A stretch of DNA of 64,000 nt from Saturnia japonica. Lineage: Eukaryota > Arthropoda > Insecta > Lepidoptera > Saturniidae. The position numbers were made by a program, and so were the translations under genes. Under the pieces are notes generated by a model. It was not told the DNA's origin. It worked only from the letters and a program-made list of their open reading frames with translations, and did not search any database. Numbering within the stretch: position 1 is the first letter of the stretch; each line of letters starts with the position of its first letter. Positions 25,459 to 34,467 of this stretch are shown here, piece after piece. The stretch lies in NCBI GenBank assembly GCA_033032175.1, contig CM065308.1:19711590-19775589 (forward strand), in the 5' to 3' direction.

Positions 25459-25752
25459 TGTTGATGCGTTTATTGAATTAGAAAACCTTTCGTGAATGAA
25501 TATACACACTTTGGTTCTTTTGCATGATTCGTGCGGCAAGCTTCTCTGAAGTCTGAAGGTGCAGTATATATAGTTGGCCGGACGACGCAGCATAGTCTGC
25601 TCTAATCACTCTTTGGTGTCTGAGCGAGATATATTTACCCGTTTATTGCGTCTCTCAGACACTCATGTGCTTTCGGAACAAGAAATAAACGTTTTTTATA
25701 ATTTAGATTATCATGCAATTTTTAGTAACGAAGTCGGTTTTTTATGATAACA
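25459..25752 (+). mobile_element. Possible solo LTR
   Basis: A roughly 294-bp unit with TGTT...AACA ends. It holds a TATA-like tatatata at 25565-25572, a GC-richer segment where a start site would fall, and AATAAA at 25684-25689. This is the layout of an insect LTR. No flanking target duplication is visible and no second copy exists in the window, so it could equally be an unrelated promoter-like stretch. Confidence 0.3.
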
Positions 25753-26294
25753 AATCAAGTACAATCAACGTGTAAATAAAAACCGTATTAAAACGGCAAC
25801 GATCATTATTTCATTCGAGGATGAATTATTTAGAAATAGTAAAAAACATCATTACACAATAGACTATAAAACATTGGCTAAGAAAACTTTCATTACATTG
25901 TAAATATGGGGTTTTTATGAATCTTAATGAACGTCCGTACAAACGGACCGCGTATTAAGGATTGTTAAGTTGTAAATACGGTCTGTAGAGTCGGGCAGTG
26001 TTGTAAAATTTGCACGTAAATATATATAAAATCTAATATTGTATTTGTGCACTGAGGTACGGAATATTCGCGTGTCTGCTCTTGACTTCAGTCGATCGGA
26101 CTATACGTACTAGTTTGTTAAGAACATTTTCATTACCAATTAATGATACGTTAACATTAAAATAATTAGTTAACAACAAAAGGGCTTGTAAGTACTAGTT
26201 TATAACAAAAAGGCTGACTACTTTGTTCACGGAGCTTGAATAAAGCTACGAGGTAGTCAGTATAATTTGTTAAAAGTCCTGTGCACAATGTCTC

Positions 26295-26730
26295 GCATGA
26301 ATACAGAATACGCGAGTTGAATGTATGTTTAAAAATGAAAGTAAATTATTGAGTAATATTGGTTTGTAGATAAAAAGCCAAACAATACAAATATGGAAAA
26401 AATAATTTTTTATTTATTTGATTTTTCCTTTGGAAAATTAATATTTTTTTGTTTGTGAGTCCCGTGATTTGAAACGCCGATTAGAAAACGTGACGTCACC
26501 GTTCAGGAAATATGTACGTAAATTGTCAAACTTGTCACTGTTATCATACAAAATGACTTATAAAATGAATGACGACGTCACGGGACCATAATGCAGCGTT
26601 TTTGTGGGGTATTTTTTATTTATATTATAATATATTTTTAAATAACTTTTCATGGGGTATTAATGAAAAAAAATATTCATAGGTATTATTTTCAACATAT
26701 AAAATGTTTAAAACAATTTTCCAAAAGAAT
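26295..26730 (+). repeat. Repeat family R (about 430 bp), copy 1
   Basis: Aligns end to end, reversed, with 49201-49625. Anchors are cgcgagttgaatgtatgtt at the left, 'attattgagtaatattggtt', 'aaacgccgattagaaaa', 'gtgacgtcac', 'gggaccataat' and 'aataggtattatttt..tttaaaacaattttcca' at the right. Only two copies are in the window. No ORF; possibly a MITE, although no clear terminal inverted repeat was found. Confidence 0.82.
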
Positions 26731-27276
26731 CTCAAGAATCATAGAATTATGAATTCGGTATGGTACAGTGAGCGGACTTTATTACTCTATGTCAAGAAAT
26801 AAATTTTACAAAAGAAAACTTGCCGTAGGTAACATAAAATACTATACCAACTAATTAATGTGGAAATATAATAAAGCCTACATTAATATTTTTTTAAATA
26901 TGACGTTCTGTAAATAGAACATTATTTTGCAAGATTCGGATTTTTTAGAAACATCCAGATTTAGAATTTTCTATTTTAAAGGAATTTAAGTTTTACAGTT
27001 GGCAACAATATGGATGTTATGACAGTTGTGTACATATTTACTATATATATATATATTTAAATGTAAAAATTATTATTATATAAAATTATGATATTAATTC
27101 ATAAATAATGTGTACGTTTAATGTAAACGTAAAATTTTTAACATTATTAAACAAATTTCAGGGCTTTCAGTTGTAAATCCTTTATCGTAGACGAGGAATA
27201 ATTTGTTATACTAAACATACATATAGTATAATTAATGGAATTACATATCGTTAATCTATTAATTTTAATTTTTAAC

Positions 27277-27490
27277 CGACTTAAAAAAAGACGGAAGCTA
27301 CTCAATTCGAATGTTTTTTTGTAATGGATCAGCCATAACTTCTTTGTTTATGATCCGTTTTGGATGATTCTTTTTTGTTGGATAGGGGATATACCTCATT
27401 CTTTATTAGAATTGGACTGTCAACTTAGAAGATACACCAGAAAACTTCTCAAAATCATTGAAGTGGTTTTTTTTTTGTTAAAAATTGTTT
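27277..27490 (-). repeat. Repeat family S, copy 1
   Basis: Reverse partner of 45373-45625. The plus strand reads 'ttaaccgacttaaaaaaagacgg', 'ctcaattcgaatgtttttttg', 'gatgattcttttttgttggataggggatat' and 'aaacttctcaaaatcattgaag'. Confidence 0.8.
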
Positions 27491-27530
27491 TGCAATAAAA
27501 CGAACAAACAACTCGACCGATACGCGTACT

Positions 27531-27743
27531 ACTCGTGCGCGATAAGTTGATACTCGCTCGGAATGCGACTCCCCACCCGTTGCCCCGATGACACCGGCGT
27601 TGTACAGCGCGCAACGCCTTTATTTAATATAGGTTTCTTTAGTCTCTTACTATACTAAGCTAGTTGTATTCTTTTTTTGTTCACTGTACTAGGACCCGAC
27701 AATGACATCACCGCGCTCAGGTCTCAACTTATCGCGCACGAGT
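27531..27743. repeat. Perfect 20-bp inverted repeat around a 173-bp spacer
   Basis: Arms 27531-27550 and 27724-27743 are exact reverse complements (actcgtgcgc... against ...gcgcacgagt). The arms and part of the spacer are GC-rich in an AT-rich region. Short frames crossing each arm both read NLSRTS for this reason only. Confidence 0.85.
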
Positions 27744-28234
27744 TATAAGTACATTCAAGATTTTAACACGAGTTTGTTTGATAATATATTTTCTGAATCC
27801 TTACGTATTGAAGGTTGCTTCATTAAACGCACTAAACACCCGAAGCCAGACAGCAACAAAAATGAAAAAAAAAAACTTATATATTCCCGGCCCCTTTCGA
27901 TATTAGTAACGAAGAAATTCTTAGAAACAATCAATGCCCCTAAATGTTGCCACGGTTAATACGGTCGGCTATACTATTAAAAAAATACCGAGCCGATCTA
28001 TAAAAGTAATTAAGTCTGAGTGAAGATAATTGATGAAGCTTAGAGATTACTACCTCTGTCTTCGATAGACGAAATCATTTGAAAATTAACTTTACTTTAT
28101 ACTCGATAAAGTGTATTTTAGCATGTATGTATATCGTAGAGTAATAAAGGTCTACGGATGGGCGTAGGTCCCTACGTATAGTGGAATATGTTGTTTTTTT
28201 TTGTCGACTAGTTACAACATAGATGCTTCCCTGA

Positions 28235-28240
28235 TGGTGT

Positions 28241-28244
<4 letters not shown>
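28235..28244. repeat. Target-site duplication of the LINE (3' side)
   Basis: The ten bases tggtgttatt sit directly beside the poly-T run and match 34458-34467 exactly. The last two T merge with the tail, so 8-10 bases are certain. Confidence 0.8.
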
Positions 28245-28307
<63 letters not shown>

Positions 28308-28311
<4 letters not shown>

Positions 28312-28831
28312 CTGACTACACTGTTAGCCTTAGGGGCCCTATCGTCAAACAGAGCCGCTGCGGCTTTTACAGCTTCACCGGACTTGGGGGCGAGCGCTTA
28401 GGGCACTCAGCCGCGAAAGTTTGTGACGACCCGCACGAGGGTGCCAGAGTGGCCGAACCTCGGCTCGGGCGGTCGTCGCGAATGCGAAAAAGTCGCGATC
28501 TAACTAATTCCCTAATCTTAGGAGAATTCGAGCTAACTAATATATACTCATATGCACGTTCCCCTCCTCCTGGGAGGAAGGAGTGGACCATGCGTATGTG
28601 TATTTAATAATCGGAATGGTTTTTCTACACTAACTAGCGCAATAGTCTAACTAGCGCAAAAAAAGAAAAAAAAAGGTCCCTTACAGAACCTATGTACCTG
28701 TGTGGTGTGCACGTGTGTGTGTTCATACGTGTGTAATGTTGTGTGTGGGTAACTAAGTGTTGCACGTATAGTGTCACTTTGTATCGCGCGGGCGGCTGCC
28801 TGACCCAAGGGCTTCACACCGAGGAACGGAC
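28308..28831 (-). other. 3' UTR of the Jockey LINE
   Basis: About 520 bases between the ORF2 stop and the poly-A tail. The last 80 or so bases (minus strand, from CCAAGTCCGGTGAAGC to GTAGTCAGTTCT) recur in the short copy at 19771-19842, so they mark the real 3' terminus of the family. No canonical AATAAA was noticed just before the tail. Confidence 0.85.
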
Positions 28832-31735
28832 CTAGGCTTGGGTTGCCGCTAGAGAGGGTGGACGTGACGGGTGTGCGGGAGCGAAGTTGACCGCCCGTCC
28901 TCTGCGGAGAGAATGGTGGTTACGCGGGCGTGGGCGGTGGCACGCTCTGTTTGGAGAGACGGTGTCGGCGTAGAACGCGTTAGCTTTTTCGGTTTGGTCG
29001 GGCGGGTCAGTGAATATATTACGCGGCCGGCGTTTTCTCCGGCAGGCGTTGGGGTCGGGAACATAAGAAGCTGCCGCTTTTATTAAGGGGTTCGCGTGGT
29101 TCGACGCGGTGTCGAAATACGAGCGAGAAAGGTGTTTGGCATATGCATGTATCGAGGGAAGGTCCATATCTCTATGGAGATCCTCCATACGAACAAACCA
29201 GGGGGCACCGGTAAGGCGGTGAAGAAATTTGTTCTGGATAGCTTGTAAGCGTTCCCAGTTATAACTTGGCATATGTGCGAACGCAACGCAGCTATATGTC
29301 ATGATCGGACGGATACACATCTTGTAGAGCGTAAGCTTGTGTCTCGTGGACATTTTGCTTGCAGCACATAACAGAGGATGCAGTCGGGCGAGGGTCCAGG
29401 AGGCCCTTTTCCTAACCAGATTGATGTGGCGTATAAAGGAGAGTCTACTGTCTAGGGTTACACCTAGATATTTGGTCGCCTTTTCCCAGGGGATCGGATT
29501 ACCGAAGAGTTCAAGGGGATTGTCCTTGAGTTTTTGCGGTATCTGTGTGGCGGTTTTGTCGAAGAGCACCGCTGCGCTCTTCGTGGGGTTTATGGCTATT
29601 CGCCAGTCGTTAAACCACTTCCCGAGAGTGGTCACGGCTCTTTGGATTCTACATTTGAGGTTTCTCGTTTGCCTTTGAGAGGAGTATATGACTGTATCGT
29701 CAGCGTATAAGCCTACTTCAACTTTCTCTTCAAGTTTTGGTAGGTCACTGACGTACAGATTGAAGAGGCTAGGTGCCAGAATGGAACCTTGGGGGACGCC
29801 TGAGCGTATGGGATGGGGTGTGGATAGTTCACCTTCCACTCTGTAGCGAAAGGTGCGGTCTTGGAGGTAATCGCGGATGATTTTAACTAATCTATCGGGG
29901 ACTTCGCGGGAGTACAGCTTGTAGACTAATCCTTCGTGCCAGACCTTATCGAAGGCCTTGGCTACGTCGAAGAAGACTGCCAGTGTGCGACGGGGTATAG
30001 ATAACTCGGAAAAGTTAAACAAAATGTGCTCCGTGAGGCGGTGCACTTGATGAGTGCAAGAATGTCTAGCACGAAAACCGAATTGCTCAGGCGGGTAGAG
30101 GTTTTTCTCCTCTATTACGGATTTGAGACGGTTCAGAAGGATCCGCTCATAGATTTTTCCAAGGGTATTTAGAAGACTGATAGGGCGGTAGCTGTCGGGA
30201 AGCGACGTGCTCTTGCCGGGCTTGTGAATACCTATGACAATGGCCGTTTTCCAGACGGCTGGAAAATGGCAGTTGGCTATGGCTACATTGAATATGCAGA
30301 CCAATAGAGCTATGAGGTGATCGGGAAGAAGTTTGAGTACTTCGTTCCTGATACCGTCGGGACCTGGTGACTTTCTAAGCTTAAGGCTTTTGAGAATGGC
30401 AGAGATCTCCTCAGAAGTGACTGGGGACAGGGATTCTGATACCGGGAGCTTATTCAGCTCCTCCACGCGGGCTTCGATGTCTCTGACTCGGTCGGTGTTC
30501 TTGACGCTGTTCGGGGAGCACTGGCTCTCCAGACAAGCGGCAAGGCACTCCGCCTTGTCGATGATATCGAAAGCGGGTGTAGTGCCGGGACCCCTTTCGA
30601 GGGGGGGCATGCGAGGTTGGGCGTCTATTTTAAGGGCGTGGGCTACTTTCCAATAAGTCAGATGTGACGGCCTTAGCCCTTCGACTAGGGTGTCCCATCT
30701 GTGACTTTTGAGCTCGGTTATACGGGCTTTAACCGCTCTCTGAAGTGCGCGTAATCGTGCGCGGTTTGCATCGGTCGGATAAGAGTCATGCGCACGAGTC
30801 GCAGCGTTCTTCTCCGTCATCAACGCTCGCACGTCGGCAGGGAGTACAAAGCGGCGATCGTTCGCCGCTTCGACCTCTCTCGAGGCCTCTCCGATGCCGA
30901 CTTGGAGGTGGTCAACTAGGGAGTCGATTGCGATATCTACGTGCGCAACTGACTCTAACACGTCCGGGACCCTAACGAGACTGGGCGAGGACTGCCTATC
31001 CGCGAGGTAGTGTTTTAATTTTGCATAGTCAACCATTGTGACTGTAGGAGGGCTGGAGTCATCTAGTTGTCCTAGCTGTAGGATGACCGGGCGATGGTCG
31101 GAGTCGAGTTCGTGTATGACCCGAATGAGTCGTACCTGAAGCGCGATATTTTTTAGGAGGGCTATGTCGAGCACTGTCGGTGTACAGTGATCTTGAAAGT
31201 GGGTGGGAGTGGGAGGCGCTATGACGTCAAAGTTTAACTCGTCCGACAACCCTTCGAGAATAACCCCATTGCTGGTGTCTCTCCAATTGTTGAAGGACGT
31301 GTGTCCACTGTTGAGGTCACCTGCGATAATGACCGATGTGCCGAGCGAGAGTAGCTTCTGTAGGTCAGACCTGAGAGGTACTTTCGTCGGTGAGAGGTAC
31401 ACGGATACGATCGTTATGGACGGATGATCGGTCATTCCTAGTCTACACGCGGATACTTCCATATTGGTAAGTATCGGAGGATCTATCGGCATGCAATACA
31501 ACGAGCGCTTGTAGTAAATGAGAGTGCCGCCCCCTCGGCCGTCGCGGTCATTTCTAACGATGTTATAGTTTGCGATACTCGGATTGCGTTTACCACGCTT
31601 TAAGAGCGTTTCCTGTACTAAGAGAATGTCTATTTGGTGATCTTTAAGATAAGTCGCGACGAGATCACGCTGCGGATATAAGTTCCGCGCATTAAAGAAA
31701 GAGATGTTTAAACCTCTCGGCTTGTGTTTAGCCAT
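28832..31735 (-). CDS. LINE ORF2: APE endonuclease / reverse transcriptase
   Basis: A 967-residue polyprotein that nicks target DNA and copies the element RNA there (target-primed reverse transcription). The N-terminal APE-type endonuclease shows the Asn in FFNARNL, the catalytic Glu in QET (E42), GDLN (139-142) and SDH (212-214). The reverse transcriptase follows: SPGPDGI near 457, FDVAKAFD with its catalytic Asp (589-596), GVPQGS (646-651) and YADD (677-680). The thumb-like region and basic C-terminus match Jockey-clade enzymes, and no RNase H domain is present. I chose ATG 31735 because it overlaps the ORF1 stop as ATGGCTAA and the conserved endonuclease starts at once. An in-frame ATG at 31768 would add 11 residues. 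All catalytic residues seen are intact, so the element may still be mobile. Confidence 0.95.
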   Translation of the reverse strand: MAKHKPRGLNISFFNARNLYPQRDLVATYLKDHQIDILLVQETLLKRGKRNPSIANYNIVRNDRDGRGGGTLIYYKRSLYCMPIDPPILTNMEVSACRLGMTDHPSITIVSVYLSPTKVPLRSDLQKLLSLGTSVIIAGDLNSGHTSFNNWRDTSNGVILEGLSDELNFDVIAPPTPTHFQDHCTPTVLDIALLKNIALQVRLIRVIHELDSDHRPVILQLGQLDDSSPPTVTMVDYAKLKHYLADRQSSPSLVRVPDVLESVAHVDIAIDSLVDHLQVGIGEASREVEAANDRRFVLPADVRALMTEKNAATRAHDSYPTDANRARLRALQRAVKARITELKSHRWDTLVEGLRPSHLTYWKVAHALKIDAQPRMPPLERGPGTTPAFDIIDKAECLAACLESQCSPNSVKNTDRVRDIEARVEELNKLPVSESLSPVTSEEISAILKSLKLRKSPGPDGIRNEVLKLLPDHLIALLVCIFNVAIANCHFPAVWKTAIVIGIHKPGKSTSLPDSYRPISLLNTLGKIYERILLNRLKSVIEEKNLYPPEQFGFRARHSCTHQVHRLTEHILFNFSELSIPRRTLAVFFDVAKAFDKVWHEGLVYKLYSREVPDRLVKIIRDYLQDRTFRYRVEGELSTPHPIRSGVPQGSILAPSLFNLYVSDLPKLEEKVEVGLYADDTVIYSSQRQTRNLKCRIQRAVTTLGKWFNDWRIAINPTKSAAVLFDKTATQIPQKLKDNPLELFGNPIPWEKATKYLGVTLDSRLSFIRHINLVRKRASWTLARLHPLLCAASKMSTRHKLTLYKMCIRPIMTYSCVAFAHMPSYNWERLQAIQNKFLHRLTGAPWFVRMEDLHRDMDLPSIHAYAKHLSRSYFDTASNHANPLIKAAASYVPDPNACRRKRRPRNIFTDPPDQTEKANAFYADTVSPNRACHRPRPRNHHSLRRGRAVNFAPAHPSRPPSLAATQA

Positions 31736-33590
31736 TGAGAGGCCTGAGGTTGGCGGCTTCGCGATCAAGACGGATTAACGTCTCTACGAGCCGGGGAAAG
31801 GCAGCTATGGTTTCGACGAAACCGTACTGCTCCATATGGGCCTTGTATGCGAGGACCTCGCGTATCTCATGCTCACGAAGGAGCGATAGCATGAGGTCGT
31901 CCATTGTGGTGGCGCGGGACGCTGGAGCGCGTGGTGCTGGGGCGCGGGGCGCTGGAGCGCGGGGCGCGGGGATGTCCATAGCCATAAGGGGCTGTGGTTT
32001 GGGGGCCCATGCGTTCTGAGTCGAACGCACGGGTTTGGGCTGCACCTGAGGTGCGGGGGGGCCTACGGTCGCCTGAGTGCGGCGGGGGGTAGGCAGGGAC
32101 GGGAACACCTCTGGATTTAGCAGAGGTTGCGCCCGGGGCCCTGAGGCGGGGGGTGCCCGCTGAGGGGCAGCCTGCCAAGGGCGGCGGGGTTGCGTGGTGC
32201 GCGGGGCCTTGGGGCATCCGCGATAGTTCGCAGGATGTCCCTCCTCCCTGCACAGTACGCAGCTCGGGGGGGTGTTAGAGTCACGCTGACGCGTGCACTC
32301 CCTAGTTGGGTGGTCTTCGAGGCACTTAACGCACCTCGGACGAAGGAAGCAGTTGCGGGCGGAGTGTCCGTACAACTGGCAGTTGTGGCATTGGGAGGGC
32401 TTCGAGTTTTTGTATGGTGGCTCTACGGATATTCCGGAGAGCTCGCACACTGTTTCTAGGTTAAAGATTTTTTTGCCCTCAGGCGTTTTGTCTAGTATTA
32501 AAACGAGCATTGGAAGGGCTCGCTTGTCTTTATTGTACATCCGATGTACCTCTCGGATGGGGAATTGTTGATGCTCAATGGAGGAAAAGACTTCCTCGGG
32601 TGTAATCTCGACCGGGATGCGCCGAAGCACAACCCGTAGGACACGCTCCTCTTCGAGGGCGTAAGTGTAGTAGGGAATGTTCCTACTACGGAGGAGGGTG
32701 GTCAACTTGCGATGGCAGTTTGGTGTGCTCATCGTCAGGGAGATGCCTGTCGCGATATTACGCGCTTTAGTGTACCCTATCTTTAGCGTTTTAAGCTCAT
32801 TGGTGAGCTTTGTCCAGACAGTTTTGTCGTGGATAATTATCGGGGGGGGTTTTTGCTTCTTACCGACGACCGGTTCGTCGGTATTCGAGGAGGGTGCGGG
32901 GGCGGCAGAGCCGTTAACAGTTTTTGAAGTTTTAGCCGCGTTTTCCTCAACGGGGCTATCACGGGGCGCGCGTTTGCGGGATTTGACGACCGTGAATTCG
33001 TCATTTTCCGCGGTAGGTTCGGTCGGGATTATGATTGGTTCCTGGAAGTGGAGCGAGAGTTCCATTTCCGAGGAAGGGGTTGGACTCACTGGTGCGTCCA
33101 TATCTGTTTCGGCTGGAAGGGCCGAAAAAGAGTTGTACACCGGTGTTGATTTGGTTGCCGCGGGGGCAACGGGTTTAGCGGGGCGGCCATAGGGACCGGG
33201 GGTAAAAGATCGCTGTTGCGATTTTGCTCGGGACTTAATGGGGGCGTGGCTCGCGCTTGCGAGGTTAGTGGGGTGGGGGTACTCGGTCGCAGGGACCGAG
33301 GCGGGTCGCGTGAAACCCGGTGGCGCGGCGGCGGGTGAGATCGCGGCGGAGGTGGAGGGGATGGCGTGCGCGGTAACGGCGCTCTGGTTGGCTGACTGCG
33401 GACGTAGCGAGTCCGCCATCTGTGACCGACTTCTATACTCATTGCTGAGCTCGGGCATGTGGAGGGACATAAAATTAACTAGGCGCTGGTTTTCGGCTTC
33501 CAGCTGCCTAAAACGTATTTCAAGTTCCGCGAGTTTTGATTCGGCCATCGCGGTGGCTGTTTGGAGGACGGGGGAAGTGAATTTATTCAC
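31728..33590 (-). CDS. LINE ORF1: gag-like zinc-knuckle nucleic-acid-binding protein
   Basis: A 620-residue protein. In Jockey-type LINEs this product coats the element RNA and forms the ribonucleoprotein used in retrotransposition. The N-terminus (about 15-40) is a short charged, heptad-like coiled coil containing AELEIRFRQLEAENQRL. Residues 60-250 are rich in Pro, Ala and Ser and probably disordered. Residues 255-395 resemble the PRE_C2HC domain that precedes zinc fingers in arthropod gag proteins. Three knuckles follow: C401-C404-H409-C414, C420-C423-H427-C432 and C444-C447-H452-C459. The C-terminal part is Pro-rich with a PAPRA repeat in four units (541-560), then a helical tail. The second Met, M15 in TATAMAESKL, is an alternative start. 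The ORF is intact and its stop overlaps the ORF2 start. Confidence 0.93.
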   Translation of the reverse strand: MNKFTSPVLQTATAMAESKLAELEIRFRQLEAENQRLVNFMSLHMPELSNEYRSRSQMADSLRPQSANQSAVTAHAIPSTSAAISPAAAPPGFTRPASVPATEYPHPTNLASASHAPIKSRAKSQQRSFTPGPYGRPAKPVAPAATKSTPVYNSFSALPAETDMDAPVSPTPSSEMELSLHFQEPIIIPTEPTAENDEFTVVKSRKRAPRDSPVEENAAKTSKTVNGSAAPAPSSNTDEPVVGKKQKPPPIIIHDKTVWTKLTNELKTLKIGYTKARNIATGISLTMSTPNCHRKLTTLLRSRNIPYYTYALEEERVLRVVLRRIPVEITPEEVFSSIEHQQFPIREVHRMYNKDKRALPMLVLILDKTPEGKKIFNLETVCELSGISVEPPYKNSKPSQCHNCQLYGHSARNCFLRPRCVKCLEDHPTRECTRQRDSNTPPSCVLCREEGHPANYRGCPKAPRTTQPRRPWQAAPQRAPPASGPRAQPLLNPEVFPSLPTPRRTQATVGPPAPQVQPKPVRSTQNAWAPKPQPLMAMDIPAPRAPAPRAPAPRAPASRATTMDDLMLSLLREHEIREVLAYKAHMEQYGFVETIAAFPRLVETLIRLDREAANLRPLNG

Positions 33591-34009
33591 CTCCCTGCCT
33601 GGAGGGCAGGGGGGTACGCCGAATGAATTTAACGGGCTATCCGAGCCCGGAGCAATGAGACCTGTGTGTCACGGTGTAATGAAACACAGGAAAGTACCTA
33701 TCGTTTCCCTAGGGGAGTCCCTAGCAGTCTTGTGGCAGAGGACGCAGGCCGGTATATACCGTGGCTCCGCCCAAACAACCACAAGGATGGATGGTAAGGA
33801 TAGGAAGGGTTGGGTAGGAGACACCTGGGGCTTAACTATGCAAAAAGGCAAAGGCTAAGATTCCCAGGCCCGTCCGAGTTATCGTTTACCTCAGAGGGAA
33901 GTAACCGGAGAGCGCTCGGGTCACGCCCCGTTCGTCTTCGTTAGCACCGTTAGGTATCCGACGAACGACCACTAAACCGTGGATTTGCGTGTCTTTTGAA
34001 ACAGGATTT

Positions 34010-34130
34010 CGCGCTGAAAAGCGCGTTTATTATCGTACTGAAAAGTACGGTTTTTTCGTGTGCACCGAAGTGCTACACGAAATGTGCGAGCGAGACGGCG
34101 CTATGCGCGCAACGAGTACCTAGATACTCG
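34010..34130 (-). other. Cluster of short hairpins in the LINE 5' UTR
   Basis: Four or five inverted repeats follow each other. 34010-34025 has 6-bp stems around a 4-base loop. 34034-34049 has 6-bp stems with the same 4-base loop (GAAA on the plus strand, UUUC in the element RNA). 34057-34079 has a 9-bp stem with one bulge and a 4-base loop. 34098-34108 has a 4-bp stem. 34113-34130 has 6-bp stems around a 6-base loop. Repeated identical loops suggest RNA structure, but the role is unknown. Confidence 0.7.
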
Positions 34131-34171
34131 CTACACAACAATAACACCGACCTCGCTATAACACGCGGTAT

Positions 34172-34396
34172 GTATAGCTTAATAACTAGCTTAAAACTGT
34201 GTGCTTTGAACCGGCAGGCCTAGGACCGGGTCCGTTGATCAAAACAAACAAGTCGTACACTAGTACAAGCAGAGCGCGAATGAAATAGCTTAAAAAACTA
34301 GCTATACAATGTGTACTCTGAACCGGCAGGCCTAGGACCGGGTCCGTGGATCAGAGCAAACAACTGTACACTAATTCAAGCAGAATGCGATAATTC
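34172..34396 (-). repeat. Two-unit tandem repeat (112-bp period) in the LINE 5' UTR
   Basis: The motif gaaccggcaggcctaggacc starts at 34208 and again at 34320. Similarity continues on both sides: 'aatagcttaaaaaactagct' against 'tatagcttaataactagctt' upstream, and 'caaacaa..gtacacta..caagcag' downstream. The units differ at several sites. Tandem 5' UTR monomers are known to act as promoter units in mouse L1; that function is only an inference here. Confidence 0.85.
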
Positions 34397-34457
34397 GGAA
34401 AGCGATCGAGAGCGCGAGCGGACACGTCCGTTCACTTCAGCGGTCGAAATCGGAATG

Positions 34458-34467
34458 TGGTGTTATT
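34458..34467. repeat. Target-site duplication of the LINE (5' side)
   Basis: An exact copy of 28235-28244. It stands where the sequence changes from CpG-rich to AT-rich, which fixes the 5' end of the element at 34457. Confidence 0.8.

Larger units (their letters stand above)
28245..34457 (-). mobile_element. Full-length Jockey-clade LINE (non-LTR retrotransposon)
   Basis: An autonomous retrotransposon of about 6.2 kb on the minus strand. In order it has a 5' UTR (34457-33591), ORF1 (gag-like), ORF2 (endonuclease plus reverse transcriptase), a 3' UTR of about 520 bases and a poly-A tail, seen on the plus strand as T from 28243 to 28307. The same 10 bases, tggtgttatt, stand at 28235-28244 beside the tail and at 34458-34467 beside the 5' end. 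This fits a target-site duplication and a complete insertion. The 5' end (minus strand) reads CATTCCGATTTCG. The body is GC- and CpG-rich, while both flanks are AT-rich. Both ORFs are open over their whole length and the tail is long, so the insertion is probably young. Placement in Jockey comes from the gag/APE/RT layout, the absence of RNase H in ORF2 and the protein motifs. It was not checked by a database search. Confidence 0.93.
33591..34457 (-). promoter_or_regulatory. 5' UTR and presumed internal promoter of the Jockey LINE
   Basis: About 870 non-coding, CpG-rich bases upstream of ORF1. LINEs of this clade carry their pol II promoter inside the element, at the extreme 5' end, so this region should drive transcription from near 34457 on the minus strand. 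That role is known for the family and was not read from a motif here. The sequence holds a chain of short hairpins (34010-34130) and a two-unit tandem repeat with a 112-bp period (about 34172-34396). Confidence 0.7.

Noticed and set aside
32677..33192. 171-codon plus-strand frame
   Set aside because: Shadow of ORF1, low-complexity composition.
33238..33858. 206-codon plus-strand frame opposite LINE ORF1
   Set aside because: It mirrors the GC-rich ORF1 and 5' UTR on the other strand and has no domain. The minus-strand protein explains the open frame.
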